From an uncultured Verrucomicrobia subdivision 3 bacterium (GTDB lineage Bacteria; Verrucomicrobiota; Verrucomicrobiia; Limisphaerales; DASXHY01): a stretch of 61,413 nt of DNA. The DNA lies in assembly GCA_937890005.1 (NCBI GenBank), contig CALBZA010000060.1:1-61413 (forward strand), given 5' to 3'. The position numbers and the translations under genes were made by a program. Position 1 is the first letter of the stretch; the number at the start of each line of letters is the position of its first letter. The notes below the pieces were generated by a model that ran no database searches, was not told the origin of the DNA, and was given only the letters and a program-made list of their open reading frames with translations. Positions 23,601 through 32,100 of the stretch are shown piece by piece.

Positions 23601-25754
23601 TCAATGTGGTCCGTGTCCGTTCTGCGCGATCAACGCATCGACCAGATCCAAATACTCGTGACGGCGTGTGGCCCAGCTGTTTTTTGCAACGTAGTCTGAT
23701 GCATTTCGCACCAGGGCTTTGCGGCGTTCGGGATCGTTGATCAGTTCCAGCAATGCTGTGGCGAGCGCATCGACGTTTCCGGAATCGAAGAAGCGGACGA
23801 CATCGTCGTTGAAATAATACTGGTCGATGCGGGTTTTGGAGATCACGACAGGCACACCGACGGCCATGAATTCCATGATCTTGGTGCTGTAAGCCTCATT
23901 GCCGAACGAGTCCGCGCGCTTGGGAACGACGCCGAGATCGGCATTTGCCATGACCTTCACGATTTCCCGGACGGGCAGGGGAGCGAAGAATCGGACCCGG
24001 TCCGACAGCTTGAGTTCCGCTGCGAGCGCCACCAGCTGCTCGCGCATGTTGCCGTCGCCGTAGATGTGAAATTCCGCCTTGGGAACCTGCGGTGCGATCT
24101 TCGCAAAGGCCTGAATCGCGATGTCGAGACCCTGATGCCATTGCAGTCCGCCGGGGAAAAGAATGATGAACCTGTCGTCTGTGCGTGTGCGTTCGTATCG
24201 GCGAAACACGGTGGAATCGACATTGTTCACGAACACCGAACACTTTCGTGCAGGAGCCGATCGGCTGACAAACTTCTCGTGCCAGAGATGATTTGAAATG
24301 ATGACGTGATTGGCAAAGCCGGCCGATGCGCGCTCCACCTTCTTCAGAAGCTTTACTTCGAATCGGTCGGCGTCTGACTTGAACTTGCTCGCGTAGAATT
24401 CGGGGACGATGTCGTGAATGTCCAGGATCAGCTTCGCGCCTGTCAGTTTCGGCACCCAGGCGGAGAAGACGAGGAAGTCCGGGACGTTATGGATGTGGAG
24501 AAAGTCGTAACGGTTGCGAAGGTGATTTTTCGCGAGCCACCAGGAGGATCGGGCCCAGAACTTCAGGAGCGGGAGGAGGTAGGCGCCGCGGTGTTGCTGG
24601 TTCTTGTTGGATCGCTGCTGAAGCCGGTGGACCTTCACGCCCTTGATCACCTCGGTGTCCGGCTGTTCATCGGTCTTTTTGATTGCGACGATATCGACGG
24701 AATCACCGCGTTCGGCGAGCGACTCCGCGTAGCGCATGACGCGGTTGTCGCTTTCGTACGCCGAGAAAGAAACCATGCAGATCCGCTTGTTCGAAACCGC
24801 GCAGCGGGCACGCATCGGTTCCGCGAATTCGGCGACTTCGTGCGGCAGCGCGTGCCAGAACTGTCCTTCGTAACGTTCGCGAATGTAGCGGAGCAGGTCT
24901 TCGTACAGGCTCTGAGGATATTCCTGTCCGTGAATCGGTCGGCCATCGAAGTTGACGTAGTCCGGATGCGTGTCGAGCAGCACCATGCCGCCTTGCTGGA
25001 CGAGCCAGTCAATCTTTCGCTTCCAGAGATCGATCGACTTTTCACGCAGCAGGAGGAACAGGGTGGAGTCCTGCGGCAGCGTGTAGGGCAATTCCACATA
25101 GCCGGGCCGGTGAACGCCGTTTCCTGCGCCATTGTTGGAATTGAGTTTTGAGCGCGGAACCCAGAACGGGAAAATGGTGTTCACACCGTCGGGTTGCGGT
25201 TCGAAAGGATCGGTGTCGAACGTCGAGGCGTCGTAGCTGATGTCGAGATCGTGGATCCAATCCAGGTTGTGATGCATGAACCCGGAGCGGAATCCCTTTG
25301 CGTTCCATTGCTTCAGGTAGCCGTTGATCCGCTTCGCGTTGTCCGTGAATGTCGCGCGATTCTGGTAAAGCTTGCCGTCGTGCCGGAGATCGTGCACGCC
25401 GACTTCGAATCCATTGTGGACGAGTTCTGAACGAAGCGAGTCCGACGTCTCGTAATCGCCTTCCGGGATCAGGTTGAAGGAGGATCGGAACCCGAACCGC
25501 TTCTCCAGTTGCATCAGCTTGAGGCAACGATCGAGTCCGCGCTGGCCTTCCACATCGTGACTGAGAACGAAGGCAAATTTCTTTCCGTTCGGCCAGCCGC
25601 TCCAGCCTTCAGGTTTGCGTTCTGAACCGGGAAGAATCGGCCACACATTCTGGACGGACTGCCGCTTCCGCATTGCAAACCACCGGCGGATGCTCATGCG
25701 CATGGTCAGCGGCATCAGCGGCTTGATGCGGTAATAGATGCGGTTACGAACCAT
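23601..25754 (-). CDS. polysaccharide-deacetylase-like / glycosyltransferase family 4 fusion
   Basis: Residues about 55-320 form a NodB-like barrel with FVLSHDVE (63-69) as motif 1, GVHDLRHDGKLY (119-130) as motif 2 and a later DTHPDY. Residues about 325-710 form a GT4 GT-B enzyme starting KRICMVSFSAYESDNRVMRYAESL, with the donor region FPGGLQWHQGLDIAI and PKRADSFGNEAYSTKIMEFMA. The two parts are in one uninterrupted frame of 717 codons. A single protein could transfer a sugar and remove its acetyl group, or the deacetylase domain may be a binding module. Motif 1 has D-V-E rather than D-D, so activity of that domain is uncertain. Confidence 0.87.
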   Translation of the reverse strand: MVRNRIYYRIKPLMPLTMRMSIRRWFAMRKRQSVQNVWPILPGSERKPEGWSGWPNGKKFAFVLSHDVEGQRGLDRCLKLMQLEKRFGFRSSFNLIPEGDYETSDSLRSELVHNGFEVGVHDLRHDGKLYQNRATFTDNAKRINGYLKQWNAKGFRSGFMHHNLDWIHDLDISYDASTFDTDPFEPQPDGVNTIFPFWVPRSKLNSNNGAGNGVHRPGYVELPYTLPQDSTLFLLLREKSIDLWKRKIDWLVQQGGMVLLDTHPDYVNFDGRPIHGQEYPQSLYEDLLRYIRERYEGQFWHALPHEVAEFAEPMRARCAVSNKRICMVSFSAYESDNRVMRYAESLAERGDSVDIVAIKKTDEQPDTEVIKGVKVHRLQQRSNKNQQHRGAYLLPLLKFWARSSWWLAKNHLRNRYDFLHIHNVPDFLVFSAWVPKLTGAKLILDIHDIVPEFYASKFKSDADRFEVKLLKKVERASAGFANHVIISNHLWHEKFVSRSAPARKCSVFVNNVDSTVFRRYERTRTDDRFIILFPGGLQWHQGLDIAIQAFAKIAPQVPKAEFHIYGDGNMREQLVALAAELKLSDRVRFFAPLPVREIVKVMANADLGVVPKRADSFGNEAYSTKIMEFMAVGVPVVISKTRIDQYYFNDDVVRFFDSGNVDALATALLELINDPERRKALVRNASDYVAKNSWATRRHEYLDLVDALIAQNGHGPH

Positions 25755-25820
25755 TTAAACAGAAGGCGTGGGGTGAAGTGTGAATGCGTGATGCGTGAGG
25801 AGGTGGGCCGTATCGTGAAT

Positions 25821-25862
25821 AGCCGATAGCCAATAGCCGATAGCCGATAGCCGATAGCCAAT
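25821..25862. repeat. AGCCGAT heptamer array (6 units)
   Basis: Six perfect-register heptamers read AGCCGAT, AGCCAAT, three AGCCGAT, AGCCAAT. They lie in the 173-bp gap between the Wzc-like gene and the deacetylase-GT4 gene. The rest of that gap has other short repeated words (ATGCGTGATGCGTGAGG at 25785-25801; ACTCCCTGC and ACTCCCTACTCC at 25890-25915) and no gene. Confidence 0.92.
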
Positions 25863-25927
25863 GCTACTTCCTCTTTGTTCTTTCTCCCGACTCCCTGCTT
25901 TTTACTCCCTACTCCTCGCTTCAAGAC

Positions 25928-28213
25928 TCACACATCGTGCCGGAGCGGCTTCGGGATGTAATCCTTCGTCTTGTTCATGATGAAGCCGACGTGGGCGTTG
26001 GTTTCGTCCAGCAGGGCGGTCGCGCGCTGGAGCGATTCCTTGTCGGTCTTCTCGGATTCAACAACCATGAAAACGATGTCCATGAACCGCGCGAGTTTCG
26101 AAGTCGGGCTGATCTGTGTCACCGGCGGCATGTCAAAGATGATGTAGTCGTAATCGCTGGCCTTGAGACGGGGCAGCAGCGAGGAGAAACGTTTGTGAAG
26201 CACGCGCGGGAGCTGTTCATTGTTGGCGGCTTCTGAGACGACGTAGAGGTTGTCCTGAACCATCAACGATTCGCGTTTTTCCTTCACAAGCGCGTCGTCC
26301 AGTCCGGATTCGAGTTTGCCTTTGTGGAAGTAATGGGCGGAACCCTGTCCGAAGTCGTTCATGTCCACCAGCAGCACGTTGCCTTCGCCGGTTTCCGAAA
26401 GCGACGCAGCCAGTCCGCTCGCGATCGTGCTGACGCCGGAGCCGCTGCGGCAGCTCGTGACAGCAACGAGTTTGGGATTGTGTGTCAGGTTGCGGAGTTC
26501 GAAGGACATGATCAGCCGGTCGCGAAGACCTTCGAAGTACGGGCGAAGTTCATGGTTGCGGGACCACGGCTGGACTCCGTTGGCATCGGCGGGTGCCGCC
26601 ACCACCAGTGCAGTTCCATTCTCCTGGCCGGTTTCCTTGCCATTGCCCTGACCGATCAGTTTTCGAGAACTGCCACCCAGCAACTTCGCGCCTTTGAAAC
26701 GCGAGCGTGGAATTGAGAGGAACAGCGGAAGTCCAAGCTTCTTCTCGATCTCGACGGGGCGCTTGATGGTGCGGTCAAAGTAAAGTTCGAGCGCAAATGC
26801 CAGGGCGAGTGCGCCGCCGAATGTTGCCGCAAGCAGCAACGCAAGTTTCTTGGAGGTTTTGCCCATGTCCTTGTAAGCGGGCGAAGGTTTCTGGAAGACG
26901 GCAATGTTCTGAATGCGTCCGTTGCCGACCGCTTCTCCGAAGTGGCGTCGCTCAAGGCTCGCTTGAAACTGGCGGTAATTTTGTTCGAGTAAATCGTGCT
27001 TGCGTTGCAGTTCCAGGATGTTTCCTTCGGCGTCGTCCAGTGCAGCGGCTTTTTTCCTCAGATCGGCCAGGCGTTCAGCGCGGATGGCAATGCGCGCTTC
27101 GATGGCGCGGACCTGCAACAATTCGTTCTGGATGTCAATCGCGGTGCCGCCGCTCTGGGCGCGCGTGATGGTTTCGACAACTTTTTCGTTCGCAAGATCA
27201 GGATATTTGGTTTCGAGCAGCGCACGGGATTTTTCGTTGGCTACCAGTTCATCCTGAATTCCTTTCAATAACGGACTTTCGCTGGTGAGCGAGAGTTCCA
27301 TTTCGTCACGCCGCTTTTCGAGGTTCTGAATTTTCCGGGTGATCCGCTGATGCTGTTCGATGATGTCTTTGGGGATCTCAGCCTTCACCGGCGCGTTCGT
27401 CTCCGCTGAATCTGCCTGGGCCGCCGCAGCAGCAGCAGCGGTGTTGTTGGTCATCTGTTGAATGATAACCATTCTTCCGACGAGATCGGTCTGCGCGTCG
27501 TCGAGTTCCCGCTGAATTCGAGCGATATTCTCCGAGTAATATTTCTTCGCTTCTTCGATCGAATAGATACCCAGCTTGCCTTTTGCCTGGCGAAGCTCCT
27601 GTTCGGTTTGCGCCAGTTGATTGCGGGTCTGATCGAGTTGTTGTGTCAGGAAATCGTCCATTGCACCCGGCGAAAGGTGAATTTCCACGTGCTTCTTTTG
27701 ATAGCTGGCGATGACCTGTTCAAGCACCGGCTGGACGATTGAGAGATCCTGGTTTCGGAAGCTGATTGCAATGACCGGGCTGCGCGGGACTGGTTCCACC
27801 CGCAAGCCGTTTCCGATCACGCTGGCTGCAGCATAGCGATCCGAACCGCCACCATTTTTCGCGAGGATTTTTTCGACGCCCACCATGTCCGCCACGTCAA
27901 GTGCGAGATCGTAGCTGGTGAGAATTTGAAGTTCGGAATTGATGATGCCTTCGCCGCTTGGATCGGCGGATCGCAGATTGGCGTCTCCAGAAGCGCCTGG
28001 TAGTGCGGGTGCCTTGTTCTCCACGACATACTGAACCTGAATTTTGGAGTCGGACTTATAAAAGACGGGCGTGGTCTTCCAGATGAAAGCCGCGGCGGCA
28101 ATGCCGATGGCCCAAATGATCAGAATCTTCCACTTGTGCCGGAACAGCACGTGGTAGATGTCGTCAAGGGTGAGACCCGGTGCGGCGACGGGCTGATGCG
28201 GTCTCTCATTCAT
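25928..28213 (-). CDS. Wzc/GumC-like polysaccharide co-polymerase with degenerate BY-kinase domain
   Basis: The 761-residue protein has a Wzz domain: a first membrane segment near residues 32-48, a long periplasmic coiled-coil region (about 180-420), and a second membrane segment near 455-475 preceded by the proline-rich FQKPSPAYK. Residues 560-761 are a MinD/BY-kinase-like domain. Its Walker A is SCRSGSGVST (587-596), where the P-loop lysine is Val594, and Walker A' is VLLVDMND instead of a D-x-D type. There is no C-terminal tyrosine cluster. It therefore probably controls chain length without autophosphorylation. It sits between the export lipoprotein/NusG-like head genes and the glycosyltransferases. 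Confidence 0.9.
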   Translation of the reverse strand: MNERPHQPVAAPGLTLDDIYHVLFRHKWKILIIWAIGIAAAAFIWKTTPVFYKSDSKIQVQYVVENKAPALPGASGDANLRSADPSGEGIINSELQILTSYDLALDVADMVGVEKILAKNGGGSDRYAAASVIGNGLRVEPVPRSPVIAISFRNQDLSIVQPVLEQVIASYQKKHVEIHLSPGAMDDFLTQQLDQTRNQLAQTEQELRQAKGKLGIYSIEEAKKYYSENIARIQRELDDAQTDLVGRMVIIQQMTNNTAAAAAAAQADSAETNAPVKAEIPKDIIEQHQRITRKIQNLEKRRDEMELSLTSESPLLKGIQDELVANEKSRALLETKYPDLANEKVVETITRAQSGGTAIDIQNELLQVRAIEARIAIRAERLADLRKKAAALDDAEGNILELQRKHDLLEQNYRQFQASLERRHFGEAVGNGRIQNIAVFQKPSPAYKDMGKTSKKLALLLAATFGGALALAFALELYFDRTIKRPVEIEKKLGLPLFLSIPRSRFKGAKLLGGSSRKLIGQGNGKETGQENGTALVVAAPADANGVQPWSRNHELRPYFEGLRDRLIMSFELRNLTHNPKLVAVTSCRSGSGVSTIASGLAASLSETGEGNVLLVDMNDFGQGSAHYFHKGKLESGLDDALVKEKRESLMVQDNLYVVSEAANNEQLPRVLHKRFSSLLPRLKASDYDYIIFDMPPVTQISPTSKLARFMDIVFMVVESEKTDKESLQRATALLDETNAHVGFIMNKTKDYIPKPLRHDV

Positions 28214-28268
28214 AATTCGGCAAAGTCAGGGATTATATCACTCAGGGCGGGAACGAAGTCACGCCTTG

Positions 28269-29330
28269 TCATGCGATGTGGCGATAGAGAAGGGATCCGG
28301 CCAGCCGGTTTGCAAAGATGGGCATTGTTCGAAAAACCGTCGTATGCCATCCATCAGTCGCGTCGTGGTCCTTCATGAAAATGTTTTTCTGCAGATCGTA
28401 TTTGTAATAGTGGAGTTGTTTCTCCTCAGCACCCCAGCTCAGTTTGAAGCGCCGCAGGCCTTCATTCGACAACGAAGTCCGTCCGAAGTTCAGAAACGAG
28501 GCGCCTTTTTGCAGGCACCACTGTATGCCGTTCCACATGACGAGGTTATTGCCGCGAAGATTTTGAAAGGATGGATCGGAAGCACCGAACTTGTAGATCG
28601 CCTCAGATCCCATCAAAAGAAAAATGGAGGATGCGATGACGCGCCCTTGATGAATGGCTTGGACGATGATGCCGTGTCCCTTCGCAATCAGGTGAGACTG
28701 GATGTTTCTGAAAAAACGGACTGGTTGAGGTGGAAGGCCGTGCGTTTTCCGTGTGAGGCAGTGCAGCCGGTAATATTCTTCCATCGCATCGGCACTGGTC
28801 GAGAATGCCGACTGGACACCGCTTTTCTCGGAGCGCCGAATCGCTCTTCGCACCGCAGGATCGAACATTCCGAAAAGGTCTGACGCATCGCCCTTCAACT
28901 TCAAATGATGCGTGTAAAACGTCATCGACGGAAATGCGCCGGGAAGATCCCTGACCGATTCAGTTTCTCCCCTCAGCTCGAAATACCGCCAGCCGTTTGC
29001 TTTCCCGTGTTCGATCGCCGCCTGAAACGTTGCTGCCTGTGCTTCCCTGCTGGTTTGCAGTGGCAGACATTCGTCCGTGAACGGCAGTGAAATGCCGCGT
29101 TTTCCCGTCCAACGGCTTTCCACCTCCATGACCGGAAGCACGGAAGCGAACTCACTCTCAGAATCCGCAACGAAATACTTTGCCCTGTAACCGTAGGCTT
29201 CGGCGAGGACCGCAGCCCACTCGGCGGAGTGAAACGCATTCCGATGCGGGAATGTTCTGATCTGCTGGTTCCAATCTTCCTGCAGGGCAGGATCCACCTG
29301 ACGGACAGCCAGGGAGCCGGGTGTGCGCAC
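28269..29330 (-). CDS. FemAB-like GNAT acyltransferase of EPS loci
   Basis: The protein has two tandem GNAT-like halves, as in FemAB and the FemAB-like proteins of PEP-CTERM/XrtA EPS loci. Blocks include FPHRNAFHSAEWAAVLAEAYG, GRVIASSIFLLMGSEAIYKFGASD and a C-terminal LNFGRTSLSNEGLRRFKLSWG. It probably forms an amide on a sugar or peptide. The start is uncertain: the only ATG upstream (29438) lies inside the Gfo/Idh gene, so I give the GTG at 29330, 25 bp after that gene's stop. No strong ribosome-binding site precedes it. Confidence 0.8.
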   Translation of the reverse strand: MRTPGSLAVRQVDPALQEDWNQQIRTFPHRNAFHSAEWAAVLAEAYGYRAKYFVADSESEFASVLPVMEVESRWTGKRGISLPFTDECLPLQTSREAQAATFQAAIEHGKANGWRYFELRGETESVRDLPGAFPSMTFYTHHLKLKGDASDLFGMFDPAVRRAIRRSEKSGVQSAFSTSADAMEEYYRLHCLTRKTHGLPPQPVRFFRNIQSHLIAKGHGIIVQAIHQGRVIASSIFLLMGSEAIYKFGASDPSFQNLRGNNLVMWNGIQWCLQKGASFLNFGRTSLSNEGLRRFKLSWGAEEKQLHYYKYDLQKNIFMKDHDATDGWHTTVFRTMPIFANRLAGSLLYRHIA

Positions 29331-29355
29331 GGTGGAGATTGTCGCGATCAGAACT

Positions 29356-30453
29356 TTACGCGCGGATGACAGCGGGATCGGCGGATTTTGCCGATGCTGC
29401 TTTGGATGTCTTGAGCGCCTTGCCGGCGAGCGGAGCATTCATGTTGATCGGCGCGCCGCCGAGTTTGAGTGACGCAGAGGAGGCTTCGAGAATCCGAACG
29501 AGTTCGAGTCCCTGCCGACCGTGGGTCAGAGGAGCGATACCTTCCGAGATGCAATCCAGGAAGTGCTGGCATTCGGATTTCAGCGGCTCCTCCTGCCTGA
29601 TGTATGGGACATACATGTCGCCATAATGATAGGCGTAATGGAATTCGCCGAAAGTGTCGTAATGCGGCGGACGGTCCACACGCACATCGTAAATCTTGAT
29701 CTTTTCAATCTGCGCAACGTCATCATAGACGATCATGCGCTTGCTTCCGACGATGGTCATCTCGCGGGTTTTGCGCGGATCGAGCCAGCTGCTCTGGATG
29801 ATGGCGGAGCGATTGTTCCGGAACGTGAGGCACATGGTGGTGACGTCTTCGACGCCAGGTGTGACGTGCGCGCTGCCGCGGCAGTTCACCACGGAAGGCA
29901 ATTCATCCATGATATGCAGGATGATCGAAAGGTCATGCGGCGCGAGATCCCATGCGACATTGATGTCCTTCTGGAACAAGCCGAGGTTCAGTCGTCGCGC
30001 GCAGATGTAGCGGATGTCACCGAGATCGCCCCAATCCACCACTTCCTTGATTTTCCGAACGGCGGGTGAGTAAAGGAACGTGTGGCCCACCATGAGAACC
30101 AGGCCTTTGTTCTCGGCGATATCGACCAGCTCTTCGCATTGTTCGACCGATGCGGCCATCGGCTTTTCGATGAAAGTATGTTTGCCGGCTTCGAGGCTGG
30201 CTTTGGCCATCGGGAAGTGATGCTTGACGGAGGTGGCGATGATCACTGCGTCCAGCCCGTCCTCCTTGAGCATGCGATGGTAATCGGTCTCGCGACGAAC
30301 CTCGGGATAAAGATTACCGAGATGGCGGAGGCGATCTTCATTCGTGTCGCACATCGTTTTTAGCTGGCAGCTGGGGAGCGCGCGGAAATTGCGAATGAGG
30401 TTGGGGCCCCAGTAACCGCAGCCGACGACGCCGACTTTAATTGGCTTTGTCAT
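29356..30453 (-). CDS. Gfo/Idh/MocA family NAD(P)-dependent sugar oxidoreductase
   Basis: The 365-residue protein has an N-terminal Rossmann fold with VGVVGCGYWGPNLIR (GxGxxG), the family EKPMA motif near residue 97, and a C-terminal alpha/beta domain with WDLAPHDLSIILHIM, which holds the catalytic His. It resembles WlbA-type oxidases that make 3-keto UDP-sugars on the way to diaminated uronic acids; that specificity is inference. No aminotransferase or acetyltransferase of that path is adjacent, so the product remains open. Confidence 0.87.
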   Translation of the reverse strand: MTKPIKVGVVGCGYWGPNLIRNFRALPSCQLKTMCDTNEDRLRHLGNLYPEVRRETDYHRMLKEDGLDAVIIATSVKHHFPMAKASLEAGKHTFIEKPMAASVEQCEELVDIAENKGLVLMVGHTFLYSPAVRKIKEVVDWGDLGDIRYICARRLNLGLFQKDINVAWDLAPHDLSIILHIMDELPSVVNCRGSAHVTPGVEDVTTMCLTFRNNRSAIIQSSWLDPRKTREMTIVGSKRMIVYDDVAQIEKIKIYDVRVDRPPHYDTFGEFHYAYHYGDMYVPYIRQEEPLKSECQHFLDCISEGIAPLTHGRQGLELVRILEASSASLKLGGAPINMNAPLAGKALKTSKAASAKSADPAVIRA

Positions 30454-30597
30454 AAATCAGGATTCCTTTGTGAATGAATGGTCGATGAAACCCGTACAGG
30501 CTCCGCACTTGCTCGCGAAGTATGTTTTTCGCGAATTCGCTCGTCCGCCCGTATTCTTTGATCCCACTTCTGCAATGCGGCTTTCCAGCCGCCGTTG

Positions 30598-31149
30598 TTA
30601 CCGCGCTGCCAGGGCTGGAAGCGCATCCGCGACGTTGGAATTGTTCACCGTCACGGAAGTTCTCCCCAGCTCGACAACAGTCGGTCGTCCCAAAATATCC
30701 AGCAGCACCTGCACGCGCTGACGCGAAGGCAGGGTGCGAAGCACAATGGCGTCGAATCCGGCAAAGGCGCCTTCGGCCACGGTGATTTCCGCTCCAGGAT
30801 AGAGCGGATCCTGCATCAGCATCGGCTCTTCGGATTCAAAGCAGGCCATCAGGTCGTCGATAACCTGTTGTGGAACCGTGGGAATGTGTCCGCCAAAGTT
30901 GACCAGAGTGCTCACGCCCGAGATGAAACGGATCTCGTTCCAATCCTTGGGCTGACACTGTACAAAAACGTAGCAAGGAAAGAGGGGTTCGATGGATCGG
31001 ACGGGGCCGCGGCGGGTGGCGCGCTCAATTCTCAGCCGCGGATTGAAAACCGTGAGGCCGAGCTTCTGAACAAGGTTCGCCGCAGCAATATGTTCATGCT
31101 TCGGCTTTGTGCGCGCGCAATACCACGCTATGTCCTGCTTCAAATCCAT
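30598..31149 (-). CDS. NusG/RfaH-like specialised transcription antiterminator
   Basis: The 183-residue protein has the NGN domain: AWYCARTKPKHEHIAAANL at the start, FPCYVFVQ, then FISGVSTLVNFGG. A KOW-containing C-terminal domain follows (YPGAEITVAEGAFAGFDAIVL). It is a NusG paralogue of the RfaH/UpxY/LoaP kind, which load onto RNA polymerase in leaders of long surface-glycan operons. An upstream in-frame TTG at 31155 is possible; I chose the ATG two codons later. It is near the head of about 30 kb of co-directional glycan genes and is preceded by a 262-bp leader with two inverted repeats, which fits such a role. Confidence 0.88.
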   Translation of the reverse strand: MDLKQDIAWYCARTKPKHEHIAAANLVQKLGLTVFNPRLRIERATRRGPVRSIEPLFPCYVFVQCQPKDWNEIRFISGVSTLVNFGGHIPTVPQQVIDDLMACFESEEPMLMQDPLYPGAEITVAEGAFAGFDAIVLRTLPSRQRVQVLLDILGRPTVVELGRTSVTVNNSNVADALPALAAR

Positions 31150-31411
31150 CGTCAAAACACTGTTCGTTTATGAAACCTGCTTGCTGTAGCCGCTGACTTA
31201 GCAGCTTGCTTGCCTAAACGTTAAAAACGGCCAGAAAAACATTTGGCCGGCCACGTTCACCCACGGGATTTCATGGTGTGATGGTTTACAGGAGAAGACC
31301 TACCTTGTCTGTCGTGGACAATCCTGATTTTGCCGTGCGAGATGGCACGACAGGGCTGTAGCGCGCCGCACTACAAACAGTCCCGGGGCATTTCCGGTCG
31401 CCGGAGAACCG
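31150..31411 (-). promoter_or_regulatory. non-coding leader upstream of the NusG-like gene
   Basis: This gap, among the longest in the glycan locus, holds two inverted repeats: CGGCCA / TGGCCG (31228-31249, 10-base spacer) and a tight hairpin TGTAGTGC-GGC-GCGCTACA on the minus strand (31357-31375, one T-G pair). I found no ops/JUMPstart core. A promoter or antiterminator-loading site here is inference. Confidence 0.4.
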
Positions 31412-32092
31412 TCAGAACCACTGGAATTTTTCCGGCACGTAGAGGATGTCGCCTTCGCGGAGATAAATGGGTTTCGCGTTGGGGTCCTTGCCTCTCAGAG
31501 CCTTGTCCAGGTTCAGCATTGTGACCTCGGTTCGTCCACCCGAAGTGCGGGTCAGACGGACGGCTTTCAGATTCGCACCGGCGAGATTGACGCCTGCTTC
31601 CAGGACGGCCTCCAGCGCTGTCACCGGTTTGTCGAACGTCATTTTTCCGCCCTTTCCAACCGCTCCCGTGATGTAGATGGAGAACGTGGAGGATTCAACG
31701 CTTACAACAACGAGCTTGGTCACGAGTTGGGGGGCGTAAAGATCGAGAATTTCCTTCTGAAGCTGTTCCACCGTTTTTCCGGCGGCTTCCACCTGTCCGA
31801 CGAGAAGCGAAATCTTGCCGTCGCGTTTTATGCTTTCGCGGGTGTTGAGATTGGGAGCGCCCGGGAATTCAATTTTGATAAGATCCCCTTCGCGAAGCAC
31901 CAAAGGTTCAGGTTGCAAGGCGCCCGTTGTTGGAGCGGGGGTGGATGAAAAGGATTCCGATGTTGGAGTGGAGCAGCCTGAAAGTATCAGCACCAACGCC
32001 AGAAGGGCCGTCAGGGTGGAAAATTGGTTTCGAAAGGATTGAGATTGCATGTCGAACCAGCGTTCGGCGTTGGAGAAAATCTGCGTTTTCAT
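31412..32092 (-). CDS. polysaccharide export outer-membrane lipoprotein (Wza-like)
   Basis: The protein has a lipoprotein signal (LTALLALVLILSGC), then a Poly_export domain (LREGDLIKIEFPGAPNLN, GKISLLVGQVEAAGKTVEQLQKEI) and a SLBB-like domain (FSIYITGAVGKGGKMTF...TALEAVLEAGV), ending YLREGDILYVPEKFQWF. Its 226-residue length suits short Wza homologues without the C-terminal barrel helix seen in E. coli Wza. In-frame ATGs at 32128, 32092 and 32050 are possible; 32050 gives the most compact signal peptide, while 32128 overlaps the response-regulator gene. It would form the outer-membrane exit with the Wzc-like protein. Confidence 0.88.
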   Translation of the reverse strand: MKTQIFSNAERWFDMQSQSFRNQFSTLTALLALVLILSGCSTPTSESFSSTPAPTTGALQPEPLVLREGDLIKIEFPGAPNLNTRESIKRDGKISLLVGQVEAAGKTVEQLQKEILDLYAPQLVTKLVVVSVESSTFSIYITGAVGKGGKMTFDKPVTALEAVLEAGVNLAGANLKAVRLTRTSGGRTEVTMLNLDKALRGKDPNAKPIYLREGDILYVPEKFQWF

Positions 32093-32100
32093 GAGTGGTT

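Noticed and set aside
25715..25924. 69-codon minus-strand frame over the AGCCGAT array
   Set aside because: Its peptide is a translation of the heptamers (AIGYRLSAIGYR) and overlaps the next gene's start.
31150..31411. ops/JUMPstart element in the NusG-like leader
   Set aside because: I looked for the GGCGGTAGCG core on both strands and did not find it.
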